A stretch of 64,000 bases of DNA from an uncultured Acetatifactor sp. Lineage in GTDB: Bacteria; Bacillota; Clostridia; Lachnospirales; Lachnospiraceae. The notes beneath the pieces were generated by a model. It had not been told where the DNA came from. It ran no database searches and saw nothing but the letters and a program-made list of their open reading frames with translations. Position numbers and translations under genes: made by a program. Positions 62,882-64,000 of this stretch are shown one piece after another. The stretch lies in contig CAJUQT010000004.1 in assembly GCA_910588225.1 (NCBI GenBank), forward strand, positions 24,393 to 88,392. Reading direction: 5' to 3'. Within the stretch, counting starts at the first letter, position 1; every line of letters starts with the position of its first letter.

Positions 62882-63943
62882 ATGAGAAATGATTCTTTCC
62901 GTAATTGGAGAAATGGTTTTGAAACCATGAACGGAGGCCAGAGCAATGGGGAGAGTACTCCCGGAAAAAAGAAACCATTCGGCAGGATTTTCGGCATTGC
63001 GGCTCTGGTCTTCATCCTGCTGATTCTGGGACTGAATTCCACTTATGAAATCAAGGAGCAGGAACAGGCCGTACTGATTACCCTGGGCAAGGCCCAGGCC
63101 GTCACCGAACCCGGGCTGCATTTCAAGATACCCTTTATTCAGCAGGTCCGGAAGGTGAACACCACCATTCAGGGATTTGCCATCGGTTACACCACCGAGC
63201 ACAATGAAGTCAACGAAGAAGAGTCCCTGATGATTACCTCGGATTTCAATTTCATCGACGTGGATTTCTACGTGGAATACCGTTACAGCGATCCTGTAAA
63301 AGCACTGTATGCTTCTCAGAATCCTCTGGATATCCTTCGGAATATCAGTCAGAGCTGCATCCGTACCGTAATCGGCAGCTATCCGGTGGACGATGTCCTG
63401 ACCACCGGCAAAAATGAAATCCAGGCATCCATCAAAGAAATGATTCTGAAGCGGCTTGCAGCTCAGGATATCGGGATTCAGCTGGTCAATATCACCATCC
63501 AGGATTCCGAACCGCCCACCACCGAAGTCATGGAGGCTTTTAAGGCTGTAGAAACCGCCAAACAGGGCAAGGAAACGGCATTGAACAATGCCAACAAATA
63601 CCGCAACGAACAATTGCCCTCCGCTCAGGCCCAGGCAGACGGCATCATCAAGGATGCCGAAGCCCGGAAGACGGAGCGTATCAATGAAGCAACTGCACAG
63701 GTGGCCCGCTTCAACGCCATGTACGAAGAATATATCAAGAATCCGGTGGTCACCAGACAGCGTATGTTTTATGAGGCGATGGAAAATGTCCTTCCGGATT
63801 TGAAAGTCATTATCGAAAGTGCCGACGGCAATATGCAGACCATCTATCCCCTGGATTCCTTTACGGGAAACGATGATAATGATACCTCCTCACAGCCTGC
63901 TCAGCCCACAGGCAGCACCACAGACGAGACACAGAATCCATAA
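62882..63943 (+). CDS. hflK: HflK-like SPFH membrane protein
   Basis: A 353-residue protein of the HflK/prohibitin group. A short N-terminal tail and one membrane helix (about 37-55) lead into the SPFH domain (NSTYEIKEQEQAVLITLGKAQAVTEPGLHFKIPFI). It ends with a helical part ERINEATAQVARFNAMYEEY and a Gln/Thr-rich tail. The HflKC complex controls the FtsH protease in other bacteria. GAGG lies 5 bases before ATG 62882; the start at 62927 is an alternative. No hflC start is seen in the last 57 bases. Confidence 0.88.
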   Translation: MRNDSFRNWRNGFETMNGGQSNGESTPGKKKPFGRIFGIAALVFILLILGLNSTYEIKEQEQAVLITLGKAQAVTEPGLHFKIPFIQQVRKVNTTIQGFAIGYTTEHNEVNEEESLMITSDFNFIDVDFYVEYRYSDPVKALYASQNPLDILRNISQSCIRTVIGSYPVDDVLTTGKNEIQASIKEMILKRLAAQDIGIQLVNITIQDSEPPTTEVMEAFKAVETAKQGKETALNNANKYRNEQLPSAQAQADGIIKDAEARKTERINEATAQVARFNAMYEEYIKNPVVTRQRMFYEAMENVLPDLKVIIESADGNMQTIYPLDSFTGNDDNDTSSQPAQPTGSTTDETQNP

Positions 63944-64000
63944 GTTGTGCGCCAAAGGGACTTTATCCTTCAGTGCCATCGCGCAGCGATTTTAATCGCA

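Noticed and set aside
1-64000. CRISPR arrays, tRNA or rRNA genes, transposases, prophage genes
   Set aside because: No regularly spaced repeats, cloverleaf-like genes, rRNA stretches or mobile-element enzymes were recognised on either strand.

Overview
The window looks like a chromosomal segment of a gut Firmicute, most likely a Lachnospiraceae-type clostridium. The reasons are strong AGGAGG ribosome sites, LplB/LplC-type sugar importers without their own ATPase, YesM/YesN-type regulators, many glycoside hydrolases, and a MMPL/oleate-hydratase locus. No rRNA, tRNA, CRISPR array or transposase was seen. The two ends differ: about 1-56 kb is accessory carbohydrate DNA, and about 56-64 kb carries household and envelope genes.

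Layout. 1-6.2 kb (minus strand): a sugar operon with a fucose-isomerase-like protein, a cysteine-desulfurase-like PLP enzyme, a small unknown protein, a GH29 fucosidase and a GH42 beta-galactosidase that runs off the left edge. 6.2-17.9 kb: an orphan solute-binding lipoprotein, a YesM-type histidine kinase and a YesN-type response regulator that bracket an importer (two permeases plus binding protein), a CE15-like esterase and a second GH29. 18-25.7 kb: a large unrecognised hydrolase, a GH2 enzyme with low-complexity insertions, and a divergent third GH29. 25.8-39.3 kb: cardiolipin synthase, a nuclease remnant, a co-translated MMPL transporter and GLUG surface protein, a YcaQ-like glycosylase, two TetR regulators and oleate hydratase. 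39.5-55 kb: a GH95, two GH43, a serine hydrolase, a second importer with a membrane-bound AraC regulator, and a pectin methylesterase. 55-64 kb: D-lactate dehydrogenase, rhamnose mutarotase, tadA, two SPFH proteins, a DUF2975/HTH/lipoprotein operon and an acyltransferase.

How they may work together. The enzymes (GH29 x3, GH95, GH2, GH42, GH43 x2, CE8, CE15-like, rhaM) fit degradation of fucosylated and rhamnose-containing plant polysaccharide such as pectin side chains or arabinogalactan, with oligosaccharides taken up by the two importers. The polymer is inferred.

Most unusual signals. (1) A repeated 5' leader RNA sits directly before the ribosome sites of the GH43 operon and the second importer operon. 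It has a conserved core and covarying stems, plus a second tandem copy that has lost its core; I do not recognise it. (2) A 32-bp operator occurs twice, each 24 bp from a TATAAT box, in the first importer region. (3) A probable fatty-acid-resistance locus has an operator-like sequence shared between the MMPL promoter and the first tetR promoter.
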